Assembly (NCBI RefSeq): GCF_016862435.1
Contig: NZ_BOMY01000008.1
Span: 62,001-126,000, forward strand
DNA: 64,000 bases
Reading direction: 5' to 3'
Source of the DNA: Paractinoplanes tereljensis
GTDB lineage: Bacteria > Actinomycetota > Actinomycetes > Mycobacteriales > Micromonosporaceae
Shown here: positions 7,542-15,906 of the stretch, piece after piece
Layout of the letters: each line of letters starts with the position of its first letter
Position numbering within the stretch: position 1 is the first letter of the stretch
Program-made: the position numbers and the translations under genes
Notes under the pieces: generated by a model
The model's input: only the letters and a program-made list of their open reading frames with translations
What the model was told of the DNA's origin: nothing
Database searches by the model: none

Positions 7542-10500
7542 ATGGTTGGCGTGAAGGACGTCATGGCGCAGTTCGGCGTGGCCACCCGGGAGTGGTTCAC
7601 CGCCGCCTTCGCCGCGCCCACCGCCGCCCAGGCCGGCGCCTGGCAGGCCATCGGCGCGGGGCGAAACGCGCTGGTGGTGGCGCCGACCGGCTCCGGCAAG
7701 ACGCTCGCCGCGTTCCTCTGGTCGATCGACCGGCTGGCCCACGAGCCGGTCCCGGAAGACCCGAAACGACGCTGCCGGGTGCTCTACGTGAGCCCGCTGA
7801 AGGCCCTCGCGGTCGACGTCGAGCGCAACCTGCGGGCCCCGCTCACCGGCATCCGGCAGGCGTCCGGCCGGCTCGGCATCCCGCCGCCCGACATCACCGT
7901 CGGCATGCGCACCGGCGACACCCCGGCCGACGAGCGCCGCCTGTTCGCCCGCACCCCGCCCGACATCCTGATCACCACGCCCGAGTCGCTCTATCTCCTG
8001 CTCACCTCGGCCGCGCGCGAGTCGCTGCGCGGGGTCGAGACGGTGATCCTCGACGAGGTGCACGCGGTCGCGGCCACCAAGCGCGGCGCCCACCTGGCCC
8101 TCTCGCTCGAACGGCTCGACGCGCTGCTGGGCCGGCCCGCCCAGCGGGTCGGCCTGTCCGCGACGGTCCGCCCGATCGACGAGACCGCCCGGTTCCTCGG
8201 CGGCGCGCACGACGTGGCGATCGTCCAGCCACCCAGCGCCAAGACCATCGAGGTCTCGGTGGTCGTCCCGGTGGAAGACATGACCCGCCTCGACGAGGTG
8301 CCCGACGTGGGCCTCGACGACCCGGACGGTAACCGGCGCGCCCCGTCGATCTGGCCGGCGGTCGAGGAACGGGTGCTCGACCTCATCCAGGAGCACCGCT
8401 CGACGATCGTCTTCACCAACTCCCGGCGCGGGGCCGAGCGGCTCTGCGCCCGCATCAACGAGCTGGCTTTGGAAAGAGCGGGAGAGACGCCGCCGGCTCC
8501 GGCCAAATTGCCGGCCGAGATCATGGCCCAGTCCGGGCAGGCCGGCGGTGCCCCGCCGATCGTCGCCCGCGCGCACCACGGCAGCGTCTCCCGTGAGGAG
8601 CGCAAACAGATCGAGGAAGCGCTCAAGTCGGGCCTGCTCCCGGCCGTGGTCGCCACCTCCAGCCTCGAACTCGGCATCGACATGGGCGCGGTCGACCTGG
8701 TGGTGCAGATCGAGGCGCCGCCGTCGGTGGCGGCCGGCCTGCAACGCGTCGGCCGGGCCGGGCACCAGGTCGGCGCCGTCTCCCGTGGGGTGGTCTTCCC
8801 GAAGCACCGCGGTGACCTGGTCTCCTGCGCGGTGGTGGCGTCCCGGATGACCGAGGGCGCAATCGAGGAACTGCACTACCCGCGTAACCCGCTCGACGTG
8901 CTGGCCCAGCAGATCGTGGCGATGGTGGCGCTCGACGCCTGGCAGGTCGACGAGCTGGCCGCGCTCGTCCGCCGGGCCGCGCCGTTCGCCGAGCTGCCCG
9001 ACTCGGCCCTGCACGCGGTGCTCGACATGCTCTCCGGCCGTTACCCGTCGACCGCGTTCGCCGAGCTGCGCCCCCGCCTGGTCTGGGACCGCGGCACCGA
9101 CCAGCTCACCGGCCGGCCCGGCGCCCAGCACCTGGCCGTGACCAGCGGCGGCACCATCCCCGACCGGGGCATGTTCGGCGTCTTCCTGGCCGGCGCCGAG
9201 CGCGCGTCCCGGGTCGGCGAGCTCGACGAGGAGATGGTCTACGAGTCCCGGGTCGGCGACGTCTTCCTGCTCGGCTCCACGTCGTGGCGGATCGAGGACA
9301 TCACCCCCGACCGGGTGCTGGTCTCCCCCGCGCCCGGCGCACCGGCCCGGATGCCGTTCTGGAAGGGCGACTCGCTGGGCCGCCCGGTCGAGCTGGGCCG
9401 GGCCATCGGCGCCCAGCTGCGGTCGCTTTCCCGGGCCGGCGACGAGGCGGGCACCGCCACGCTGCGCAAGGCCGGCCTGGACGAGTGGGCCGCCGACAAC
9501 CTGATCGCCTACCTGCGCGAGCAACGCGAGGCGACCCGGCACCTGCCGGACGACCGCACGGTGGTGGTCGAGCGGTTCCGCGACGAGCTGGGCGACTGGC
9601 GGATGACCGTGCACTGTGTCCTGGGTGCCCGGGTCAACGCGCCCTGGGCCCTGGCCATCGCCCGCCGGCTGTCCGAGCGTTACGGCGTGGACGGCCAGGT
9701 CATGCCGTCCGACGACGGCATCGTCGTGCGCCTGCCGGACACCGCCGAGGAACCGCCCGGCGCCGACCTGGTGGCCTTCGACGCCGACGAGATCGCCCAG
9801 CTGGTCGAGGAATCGGTCGGCACGTCGGCGCTGTTCGCGTCCCGGTTCCGCGAGTGCGCGGCCCGCTCGCTGCTGCTGCCCCGCCGTGACCCGCGCCGCC
9901 GCCAGCCGCTCTGGCAGCAACGGCAGCGCTCGGCCCAGCTGCTCGACGTGGCCCGCGAGTTCGCCGACTTCCCGGTCACCCTGGAGGCCGCCCGGGAGTG
10001 CCTGCAGGACGTCTTCGACGTGCCCGGCCTGATCGGGCTGATGCGCGAGGTGGCCGGCCGCAAGGTGCGGCTGGTCGAGGTGGAGACCCCGCGGCCGTCG
10101 CCGTTCGCCCGGTCGCTGCTGTTCGGTTACGTGGGTGCGTTCCTCTACGAGGGCGACGCCCCGCTGGCCGAGCGCCGGGCGGCCGCGCTCGCCCTCGACT
10201 CGACGCTGCTCGGCGAGCTGCTCGGCCGGGTCGACCTGCGCGAGCTGCTCGACCCGGCGGTGGTCGCCGAGACCGAGTCCCAGCTGCAGTGGCTGACCAG
10301 CCGGCGGCAGCCGCGCGACGCCGAGGACACCGCCGAACTGTTGCGCCTGCTGGGCGACCTGTCCCCGGCCGAGCTCGCGCTGCGTGGGGTCGAGGAGTCC
10401 TGGCCGGCGTCGCTGGAGGCGGCCCGCCGGGCCATCCGCATCCGGGTCGCGGGCGAGGAACGCTGGATCGGCATCGACGACGCCGGCCGCTATCGCGACG

Positions 10501-12089
10501 CCCTGGGCGTGGCTCTGCCGGTCGGCATCCCGGAGGCCTACCTCGAGCCGGTCTCCGACCCGCTCGGCGATCTGGTGGCCCGTTACGCCCGCACGCACGG
10601 CCCGTTCGCGGCGGCGACCTGTGCGGCCCGGTTCGGCCTCGGCGTGTTCGTGGTCGAGCAGACCCTCAAGCGGCTTGGCGCGACCGGGCGGGTCGGCTCG
10701 GGCGAGTTCACCCCCGGCGGCGCCGGCACCGAGTGGTGCGACTCCGAGGTGCTGCGCATGCTGCGCCGGCGGTCGCTGGCCGCGTTGCGCCGCGAGATCG
10801 AGCCGGTGCCGCCGCGAGTCCTCGCCGCCTTCCTGCCGCGCTGGCACCAGATCGGCGGCAACGCCCGTGGCCTCGACGCGCTCGCCGCCTCGATCGAGCA
10901 GTTGCAGGGCATCGCGGTGCCGGCCTCGGCGTGGGAACGCCTGGTCCTGCCGGCCCGGGTCGCCGACTACAGCCCGCCTCAGCTCGACGAGTTGTGCGCG
11001 GGCGGCGACGTGCTCTGGGCCGGCTCCGGCTCGATCGGCGCCGGCGACGGCTGGGTCACCCTCGCCTGGGCCGACAGCGCCCCGCTGCTGCTCCCCCCGG
11101 CCGACGACGAACTGGCCCTGACCCCGCTGCACCAACGCGTCCTCGAGGCGCTCGGGGACGGCCAGGCCCTGTTCTTCCGCTCGCTCTCCGACCGGCTGGG
11201 CGCCACCGACGACACCGAGCTGGCGTCCGCCGTGTGGGACCTGGTGTGGGCCGGTCACCTCACCAACGACACCCTCGCCCCGCTGCGCGCCCTGCTCGGC
11301 GGCAGCGGCGCCCACCGGGCCAAGGCCGCCCCGGCCCGCACCCGCTATCGCCGGCCCGGCCGCCCGACCATGCCGGCCCGCGGCGGCCCACCCAACATGG
11401 CCGGCCGCTGGTCTCGCCTGCCCGATCGCGACCTCGACCCGACCCGCCGCGCCGCCGCCCTGGCCGACCTTTTGCTCGAGCGGCACGGCGTGGTGACCCG
11501 TGGCGCGGTGATGGCCGAGGGCGTGACCGGCGGTTTCGCCGCCGTCTACCCGGTGCTGGGCGCGCTGGAGGAGCGGGGCGCGGCCCGCCGCGGCTACTTC
11601 GTCGAGGGCCTGGGCGCGGCCCAGTTCGCCGTCCCCGGCGCGGTCGACCGGCTGCGGGCCCTGGCCGACCCCGACGAGGCACCGCGCCGCGGCACCAGCG
11701 CCGTCGTGCTGGCCTCGACCGACCCGGCCAACCCCTACGGCGCCGCGCTGCCCTGGCCGGAGAGGGTGATCGACACCGGCGACGGCGAACCGACCACCAA
11801 GGCCGGCCACCGCGCCGGTCGCAAGGCCGGTGCCCTGGTCGTGGTGGTCGGCGGCGACCTGGCGCTCTACGTCGAACGCGGCGGCCGCACCCTGCTCTCC
11901 TTCACCGACGACCCGGAAACGCTGATCGCGGCGGGCCGGGCCCTGGCCGACGCGGTCCGCTCCGGCGCCCTCGGCCCGATGTCGGTCGAACGGGCCGACG
12001 GCGAGGCCGTGCACGCCACCCCGCTGAGCGAGGCCCTCACCACGGCCGGCTTCCGCGCCACCCCCCGCGGCCTGCGCCTACGCGGCTGA
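7542..12089 (+). CDS. lhr: Large helicase-related protein Lhr (ATP-dependent superfamily 2 helicase)
   Basis: About 1515 aa, close to the length of long Lhr proteins. Two RecA folds lie in the first ~430 residues: Walker A APTGSGKTLAAF, DEAD-box variant ILDEVHAVAATKRG, SATV motif III and QRVGRAGHQ motif VI. A winged-helix and Lhr-core/DEAD_assoc region follows, then the long C-terminal region of full-length Lhr. Lhr is a 3'-5' DNA translocase/helicase tied to DNA repair. The start is uncertain: ATG 7542 follows GGGGG by 4 nt, GTG 7551 gives the family-like VKDVMAQFGVATREWF, and ATG 7563 follows AAGGA by 4 nt. It is divergent from the DUF4397/sortase genes. Confidence 0.93.
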   Translation: MVGVKDVMAQFGVATREWFTAAFAAPTAAQAGAWQAIGAGRNALVVAPTGSGKTLAAFLWSIDRLAHEPVPEDPKRRCRVLYVSPLKALAVDVERNLRAPLTGIRQASGRLGIPPPDITVGMRTGDTPADERRLFARTPPDILITTPESLYLLLTSAARESLRGVETVILDEVHAVAATKRGAHLALSLERLDALLGRPAQRVGLSATVRPIDETARFLGGAHDVAIVQPPSAKTIEVSVVVPVEDMTRLDEVPDVGLDDPDGNRRAPSIWPAVEERVLDLIQEHRSTIVFTNSRRGAERLCARINELALERAGETPPAPAKLPAEIMAQSGQAGGAPPIVARAHHGSVSREERKQIEEALKSGLLPAVVATSSLELGIDMGAVDLVVQIEAPPSVAAGLQRVGRAGHQVGAVSRGVVFPKHRGDLVSCAVVASRMTEGAIEELHYPRNPLDVLAQQIVAMVALDAWQVDELAALVRRAAPFAELPDSALHAVLDMLSGRYPSTAFAELRPRLVWDRGTDQLTGRPGAQHLAVTSGGTIPDRGMFGVFLAGAERASRVGELDEEMVYESRVGDVFLLGSTSWRIEDITPDRVLVSPAPGAPARMPFWKGDSLGRPVELGRAIGAQLRSLSRAGDEAGTATLRKAGLDEWAADNLIAYLREQREATRHLPDDRTVVVERFRDELGDWRMTVHCVLGARVNAPWALAIARRLSERYGVDGQVMPSDDGIVVRLPDTAEEPPGADLVAFDADEIAQLVEESVGTSALFASRFRECAARSLLLPRRDPRRRQPLWQQRQRSAQLLDVAREFADFPVTLEAARECLQDVFDVPGLIGLMREVAGRKVRLVEVETPRPSPFARSLLFGYVGAFLYEGDAPLAERRAAALALDSTLLGELLGRVDLRELLDPAVVAETESQLQWLTSRRQPRDAEDTAELLRLLGDLSPAELALRGVEESWPASLEAARRAIRIRVAGEERWIGIDDAGRYRDALGVALPVGIPEAYLEPVSDPLGDLVARYARTHGPFAAATCAARFGLGVFVVEQTLKRLGATGRVGSGEFTPGGAGTEWCDSEVLRMLRRRSLAALRREIEPVPPRVLAAFLPRWHQIGGNARGLDALAASIEQLQGIAVPASAWERLVLPARVADYSPPQLDELCAGGDVLWAGSGSIGAGDGWVTLAWADSAPLLLPPADDELALTPLHQRVLEALGDGQALFFRSLSDRLGATDDTELASAVWDLVWAGHLTNDTLAPLRALLGGSGAHRAKAAPARTRYRRPGRPTMPARGGPPNMAGRWSRLPDRDLDPTRRAAALADLLLERHGVVTRGAVMAEGVTGGFAAVYPVLGALEERGAARRGYFVEGLGAAQFAVPGAVDRLRALADPDEAPRRGTSAVVLASTDPANPYGAALPWPERVIDTGDGEPTTKAGHRAGRKAGALVVVVGGDLALYVERGGRTLLSFTDDPETLIAAGRALADAVRSGALGPMSVERADGEAVHATPLSEALTTAGFRATPRGLRLRG

Positions 12090-12258
12090 GGCCGCCTCCC
12101 GGCCCCCGGGAGGCCAGGGCCGGGGCGGAAAGCTCGGCGCGGCTGAGGCCGGCTCCAGGCCGGGGAGGCCAGGGCCGGGGCGGAAAGCTCGGCGCGGCTG
12201 AGGCCGGCTCCAGGCCGGGGAGGCCTCGGGCAGGGCGAGCGCTCAACGCGGCTGAGGG
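12081..12258. repeat. 55-bp tandem repeat beginning in the last codons of lhr
   Basis: Units align at a period of ~55 bp: the word CGCGGCTGAGG occurs at 12081, 12138, 12193 and 12247 (spacing 57, 55, 54). The two full units 12111-12165 and 12166-12220 are identical or nearly so; the flanking units are diverged. The first copy includes the final lhr codons and its TGA stop. The array fills the gap between lhr and the convergent gene ending at 12267 and contains no obvious separate terminator. Confidence 0.85.
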
Positions 12259-12266
12259 GCCGGTGG

Positions 12267-13118
12267 TCAGTCCGGGCGGAGGCCGGCGGTCAGCTCTCGG
12301 TAGGCGCTTAACACCAGCTGGGTTTGTTCGGCCAGGTCGGCGGCGGGGTCGGCGGGCCGGGCCGCCTCGGGTTGGGTGCCCAGGGAGCGCTCGGCGGCCT
12401 GGATGGCCTGGCGCATCTCTCGCTCGCGGATGAACGTGCGGCCGGCCTCCTCGGCTCGCCGCAGGCTCGCCTCGCGGCCGGCCAGATCGATCTCGACGCC
12501 GGACAACGCCTGTTTGGTGGCCCGGATCTGGGCCTGGAGCCGCTCGGCGGTGCCGTCGGCCGGCGACAGACCGACGAAGTCGGGCCGGGTCAGGTCGGCC
12601 AGCACAGCGCTCAGCTCCTGGCGGCGGACGAGCAGACCGGTGATCTCCCACAGCGCGTCGGCCAGCAGCGCCTCGGCCGCGGGGACGTCGACCAGGTTGC
12701 CGAGCGCCGGCCAGGTCTCGCTGATCCGGTCGGCGATGGCGACGGCCCGGTCGAAGGCGGTGCGCTCGGCCGCCGCGGTCAGCCTGCGCGCGTCGGGCCC
12801 GGGCTGTTGCCGCGAACGGCGAGCCCGGCGGCCGTGGATCGCGGGGACCACCGAAATCAGCGTGAGCAGCAGGAAGACACCCAGCACGATGGCCAGCTCG
12901 ATGCCGAGAAAGCGCAGCGCGATCAATGTGACCAGCACCGGCGGCAGGCCGATCGCCACCACCACCGGCACCGAGCGGTCGGGCGGCGTGTGCCGCTCCG
13001 GGACGCGGGTCTCGACGAGGGCGCTCCAGGACCGCCGCACCCGGCGGCCGTCGTGGACGTGCAGGACCGCACGAGAGATCACCGTCGTGTTCCGGTCCCG
13101 CGCGATGTAGAGCCCCAC
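12267..13118 (-). CDS. Unknown membrane protein with coiled-coil-like C-terminus
   Basis: I do not recognise the family. From GTG 13118 it has 283 aa; an ATG at 13166 in the same frame would add 16 residues and put the start next to the first ArsR-type palindrome. After ~50 mostly polar N-terminal residues come two adjacent membrane helices (VPVVVAIGLPPVLVTLIALR and IELAIVLGVFLLLTLISVV), then ~180 Ala/Glu/Arg-rich residues predicted to be helical (RLQAQIRATKQALSGVEIDL, REMRQAIQAAERSL). It is divergent from the ArsR gene, so the same operators may affect it. Coding potential is good; function unknown. Confidence 0.7.
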   Translation of the reverse strand: MGLYIARDRNTTVISRAVLHVHDGRRVRRSWSALVETRVPERHTPPDRSVPVVVAIGLPPVLVTLIALRFLGIELAIVLGVFLLLTLISVVPAIHGRRARRSRQQPGPDARRLTAAAERTAFDRAVAIADRISETWPALGNLVDVPAAEALLADALWEITGLLVRRQELSAVLADLTRPDFVGLSPADGTAERLQAQIRATKQALSGVEIDLAGREASLRRAEEAGRTFIREREMRQAIQAAERSLGTQPEAARPADPAADLAEQTQLVLSAYRELTAGLRPD

Positions 13119-13147
13119 GATCTCGAAGGATAGGCCACGACAACACT

Positions 13148-13161
13148 CAACCAAATGGTTG
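13148..13161. promoter_or_regulatory. Palindromic operator candidate 1 (CAACCA-N2-TGGTTG)
   Basis: Inverted repeat CAACCA-AA-TGGTTG. An almost identical copy lies exactly 40 bp downstream at 13188-13201. Two matching 14-bp palindromes just upstream of, and across the start of, an ArsR-family repressor gene are most simply its own binding sites. Confidence 0.7.
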
Positions 13162-13187
13162 TGCATTGGCTTGCGCGACGCTAAGTT
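13159..13187 (+). promoter_or_regulatory. Candidate leaderless promoter for the ArsR gene
   Basis: A -35-like TTGTGC (13159-13164), a 17-bp spacer and a -10-like TAAGTT (13182-13187) place the start of transcription about 7 nt downstream, at the ATG at 13195. Operator 1 overlaps the -35 element and operator 2 covers the start site, fitting repression by steric block. Confidence 0.5.
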
Positions 13188-13201
13188 CAACCACATGGTT
13201 G
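13188..13201. promoter_or_regulatory. Palindromic operator candidate 2, containing the ArsR start codon
   Basis: Inverted repeat CAACCA-CA-TGGTTG; the ATG at 13195-13197 of the regulator gene lies inside it. Same arms as the site at 13148. Confidence 0.7.
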
Positions 13202-13515
13202 AGGATCTGGACGGCGTGTTCCATGCGCTGGCCCACGAGGCGCGGCGGAGCATGCTGCGCCGGCTGTCGGGTGGCGAGCTCACGGTCGGCGAGCTGGCCG
13301 AACCGCTGCACATGTCGCTGGCCGGAGCCTCCAAGCACGTCAAGGTCCTCGAAGAGGCGGGGCTGGTCCGCCGTACGGTCATCGGTCGCCGGCATGTCTG
13401 CCGGCTGGAACCTCGACCGCTGGCCGATGCCACCGCCTGGCTGCGTTTCTACGAAGAGTTCTGGGACACCCGGCTGGACGCCCTGCGTGACGTCCTCAAG
13501 AAGGAGACACCGTGA
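13195..13515 (+). CDS. ArsR-family winged-helix repressor
   Basis: 106 aa from the ATG at 13195 (MVEDLDGVFHALAHEARRSM). The frame is open further upstream, but this start fits the family and the candidate leaderless promoter. The helix-turn-helix region is GELTVGELAEPLHMSLAGASKHVKVLEEAGLV, with the DNA-recognition helix SLAGASKHVKVLE. No cysteine metal site is evident, so it is likely not a metal sensor. It overlaps the SRPBCC gene by 4 bp (GTGA), the usual ArsR/SRPBCC (AHSA1-type) cassette of actinobacteria, whose ligand is usually unknown. Confidence 0.92.
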   Translation: MVEDLDGVFHALAHEARRSMLRRLSGGELTVGELAEPLHMSLAGASKHVKVLEEAGLVRRTVIGRRHVCRLEPRPLADATAWLRFYEEFWDTRLDALRDVLKKETP

Positions 13516-13958
13516 ACGTTCGACGTGAGATAACCCTGCCCGCCCCCGCGTCCGCGGTCTATCGCGCCTGGCTCGAGCCCGAGATCCTGCGCCGCTGGCT
13601 GGCGCCGGGCAGCAGCGAGTGCACCCGGGCCGAGGTCGACGAACGGGTCGGCGGGAGCTTCCGGATCTGGCAGGAGCAGGACGGCCGGCCGATCGGCGGC
13701 TTCGACGCCGAGATCCTCGAACTGGTGCCGGACCGCCGCATCGTGTGGCGGTGGGGCATGACCGGGCCGGAGTCCGAGCAGATGTTCGATTCGACGCTCA
13801 CGGTCACCCTGGAGGACACCCCGGACGGCGGCACCCAACTGCGGCTGACGCATGAGCGGCTCGATCAGCTGGCGGCCGCGATGCCCGAGGTGGCCGCGCA
13901 GTTCGGCGCCGGCTGGGAGGACGTGCTGCACAAGCTGGCCGTTGTCGTCAAACAGTAG
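13512..13958 (+). CDS. SRPBCC (AHSA1-like) domain protein
   Basis: 148 aa from GTG at 13512, preceded by AAGGAG inside the end of the ArsR gene and overlapping its stop by 4 bp. It is a single START/Bet v1-type fold: it opens with the family's VRREITLPAPASAVYRAWLEPE, has GGSFRIWQEQDGRPIGGF in the middle and a C-terminal helix (GWEDVLHKLAVVVK). Such proteins have a hydrophobic ligand pocket and are often encoded with an ArsR repressor; the ligand is not known. Cytoplasmic, no signal sequence. Confidence 0.9.
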   Translation: MNVRREITLPAPASAVYRAWLEPEILRRWLAPGSSECTRAEVDERVGGSFRIWQEQDGRPIGGFDAEILELVPDRRIVWRWGMTGPESEQMFDSTLTVTLEDTPDGGTQLRLTHERLDQLAAAMPEVAAQFGAGWEDVLHKLAVVVKQ

Positions 13959-14035
13959 GTGGGCGACGTCTGGTGATCGTTCCCCGTTCGCCATGAGTTC
14001 CGGGCCAGGTCGGATCGACTCACGACAGTGAGCCG

Positions 14036-15898
14036 ATGCACGAGAACGACGATCCCTGCCTGGCCCACGCCATGGCCTCCTCGGCGAGCTGCGCCGACCT
14101 GCACGATCACGGTGACCTCACTCCCCGCGCCAGCCGCCGCGGCCTGCTGCGGACGGCCGGCCTGCTCGGTGCCGGTGCGCTCGCGAGCACCGCGATGGCC
14201 ACGCCCGCCCAAGCCACGCCCGGATGGCGGCCCGACCAGGACAATCAGCGCTTCACGCTGGTGGTCATGCCGGACACTCAGTACCTCTTCGACGAGGACC
14301 GGGGTGACTCCCGGCCGCTCGACGCCTCGCTGCGCTGGATCCTCGAACGGGCCGGCGACGAGAACATCGCCTTCCTGTCCCACCTGGGCGACCTGACCCA
14401 GAACGGGCTCGCCGAGGAGTTCGCGGCGATCGGCAAAGCGTTCACCGTGCTGGACCGGGCCGGTGCCGGGTACAGCGTGCTGGCCGGCAACCACGACATC
14501 ACGTCGAACACCACCGACCAGCGCGGCAACAGCCCGTACCTGCGGACCTTCGGGCCGGCCCGGTTCAAGCGCGCCAAGACGTACGGCGGGTCCAGCCCGG
14601 ACGGTTACAACAGCTATCACCTGTTCAGTGCGGGCGGGCGGCAGTGGCTGGTGCTGGCGCTGGACTGGCGGCCGTCGACGGCCGGCCTCGCCTGGGCGCA
14701 GTCGGTGCTCGACAAGCACGCGGCGCTGCCGGTGATCGTGACGACGCACGAGCTGGCGTTCGCCGACGACAGCGGCGCGGCGCACCTGTCCGACTTCGGC
14801 CGGCAGCTGTGGGACCAGTTCATCGCCCGCAACGACCAGATCTTCCTCACCCTGAACGGGCACTTCTGGCCGCCGGGACGCACCGTGCTGAAGAACGACG
14901 CCGGGCACGACGTCCACGTGCACATCGCCAACTACCAGGACCGGTACTACGGCGGCGGGGCGATGATCCGGCTCTACCGCTTCGACCTGGCCCGGGGCTG
15001 CGTCGACGTGGAGACCATCTCGCCGTACTTCCAGGGTCTGCCGGCCGCCAGGCGCAACGAGCTCGCCGAGCTGGAGATCGAGCTGACCGGCGACGCCAAC
15101 CGGTTCAGCCTGGACATCGACTTCCCGGCCCGGTTCGCCGGGTTCGCCCCGGTGAAGCCGCGCGACCCGCGCCCGGCGTCCAAGGTGCTGGTGCCGGGCA
15201 CGCTCGCCTACTGGCGCTTCGACGGCACCGAGCGGGCGGCCGACCTGTCCGGCAACGGCAACGACCTGATCGCCGCCGCCCTGGCCACCGCGTCCCCGCT
15301 CGCCCTCACCGCCGAGCACCACCCCGACCAACCGGCGCACGCCAGCCTCCGATTCAGCGGCGGCCGGAACAAGGGCTCCTACCTGCGCACCGTCGACAGC
15401 GCGCCGCTCAACAGGCTGACGCTGGAGCGCGGCTACACGATCGAGGCGTTCCTGAAACTGCCCGCCGACTTCGACGCGCACGCCTGGTGCGGAGTGGTGA
15501 CCCGGGGTGGCACCGGCGGCGACACCGGCAAGACCGGGGACGACCCGGACGAGCCGTCGGCGACGCTCAACCTGTCGTCCGGGGCCGAGCTGCAGTGGGC
15601 CGTGTTCCCGCGCAACCTCAACAAGATCTCCACGAACTGGAGCCACCTGCTGCCGCTGAACACCTGGTGGCACGTCGCGGTGGTCAACGACGGCACGCAC
15701 ACCGTCATGTACGTCGACGGGTGCCCGGTGCTGCGCAACCCGTCCACCCCGGCGGCCGGGCTGGTCACCGCGAACAAGCCGTGGTTGCTCGGCGCCTATC
15801 ACTACGCCAATGTCGTCGAGCAGACCTTCTACGGCTGGCTCGGTGACGTCCGGATCGTCGGCAAGGCGCTCCGCCCCGACCAGTTCCTGAACAGCTGA
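14036..15898 (+). CDS. Tat-exported metallophosphoesterase with LamG-like domain
   Basis: 620 aa, ATG at 14036. A twin-arginine signal (SRRGLLRTAGLLGAGALAS, RR near residue 38) ends around ATPAQA. A calcineurin-like phosphoesterase domain (~75-320) carries the metal motifs VVMPDTQ, HLGDLTQ, AGNHDI, TTHE and NGHFW. Residues ~385-615 form a LamG/concanavalin-like beta-sandwich (YWRFDGTERAADLSGNGND, AVVNDGTHTVMYVDGCPV). The enzyme should act outside the membrane on a phosphate ester or phospholipid; the LamG part may bind carbohydrate. It is followed after 8 bp by another Tat-exported PHP protein, so the two are probably one transcription unit. Confidence 0.92.
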   Translation: MHENDDPCLAHAMASSASCADLHDHGDLTPRASRRGLLRTAGLLGAGALASTAMATPAQATPGWRPDQDNQRFTLVVMPDTQYLFDEDRGDSRPLDASLRWILERAGDENIAFLSHLGDLTQNGLAEEFAAIGKAFTVLDRAGAGYSVLAGNHDITSNTTDQRGNSPYLRTFGPARFKRAKTYGGSSPDGYNSYHLFSAGGRQWLVLALDWRPSTAGLAWAQSVLDKHAALPVIVTTHELAFADDSGAAHLSDFGRQLWDQFIARNDQIFLTLNGHFWPPGRTVLKNDAGHDVHVHIANYQDRYYGGGAMIRLYRFDLARGCVDVETISPYFQGLPAARRNELAELEIELTGDANRFSLDIDFPARFAGFAPVKPRDPRPASKVLVPGTLAYWRFDGTERAADLSGNGNDLIAAALATASPLALTAEHHPDQPAHASLRFSGGRNKGSYLRTVDSAPLNRLTLERGYTIEAFLKLPADFDAHAWCGVVTRGGTGGDTGKTGDDPDEPSATLNLSSGAELQWAVFPRNLNKISTNWSHLLPLNTWWHVAVVNDGTHTVMYVDGCPVLRNPSTPAAGLVTANKPWLLGAYHYANVVEQTFYGWLGDVRIVGKALRPDQFLNS

Positions 15899-15906
15899 GG
15901 ACGACG

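Noticed and set aside
7524..12014. Long open frame of ~1,500 codons antisense to lhr
   Set aside because: High-GC mirror frame; lhr has all helicase motifs on the plus strand and the antisense product is low-complexity Gly/Arg/His text.
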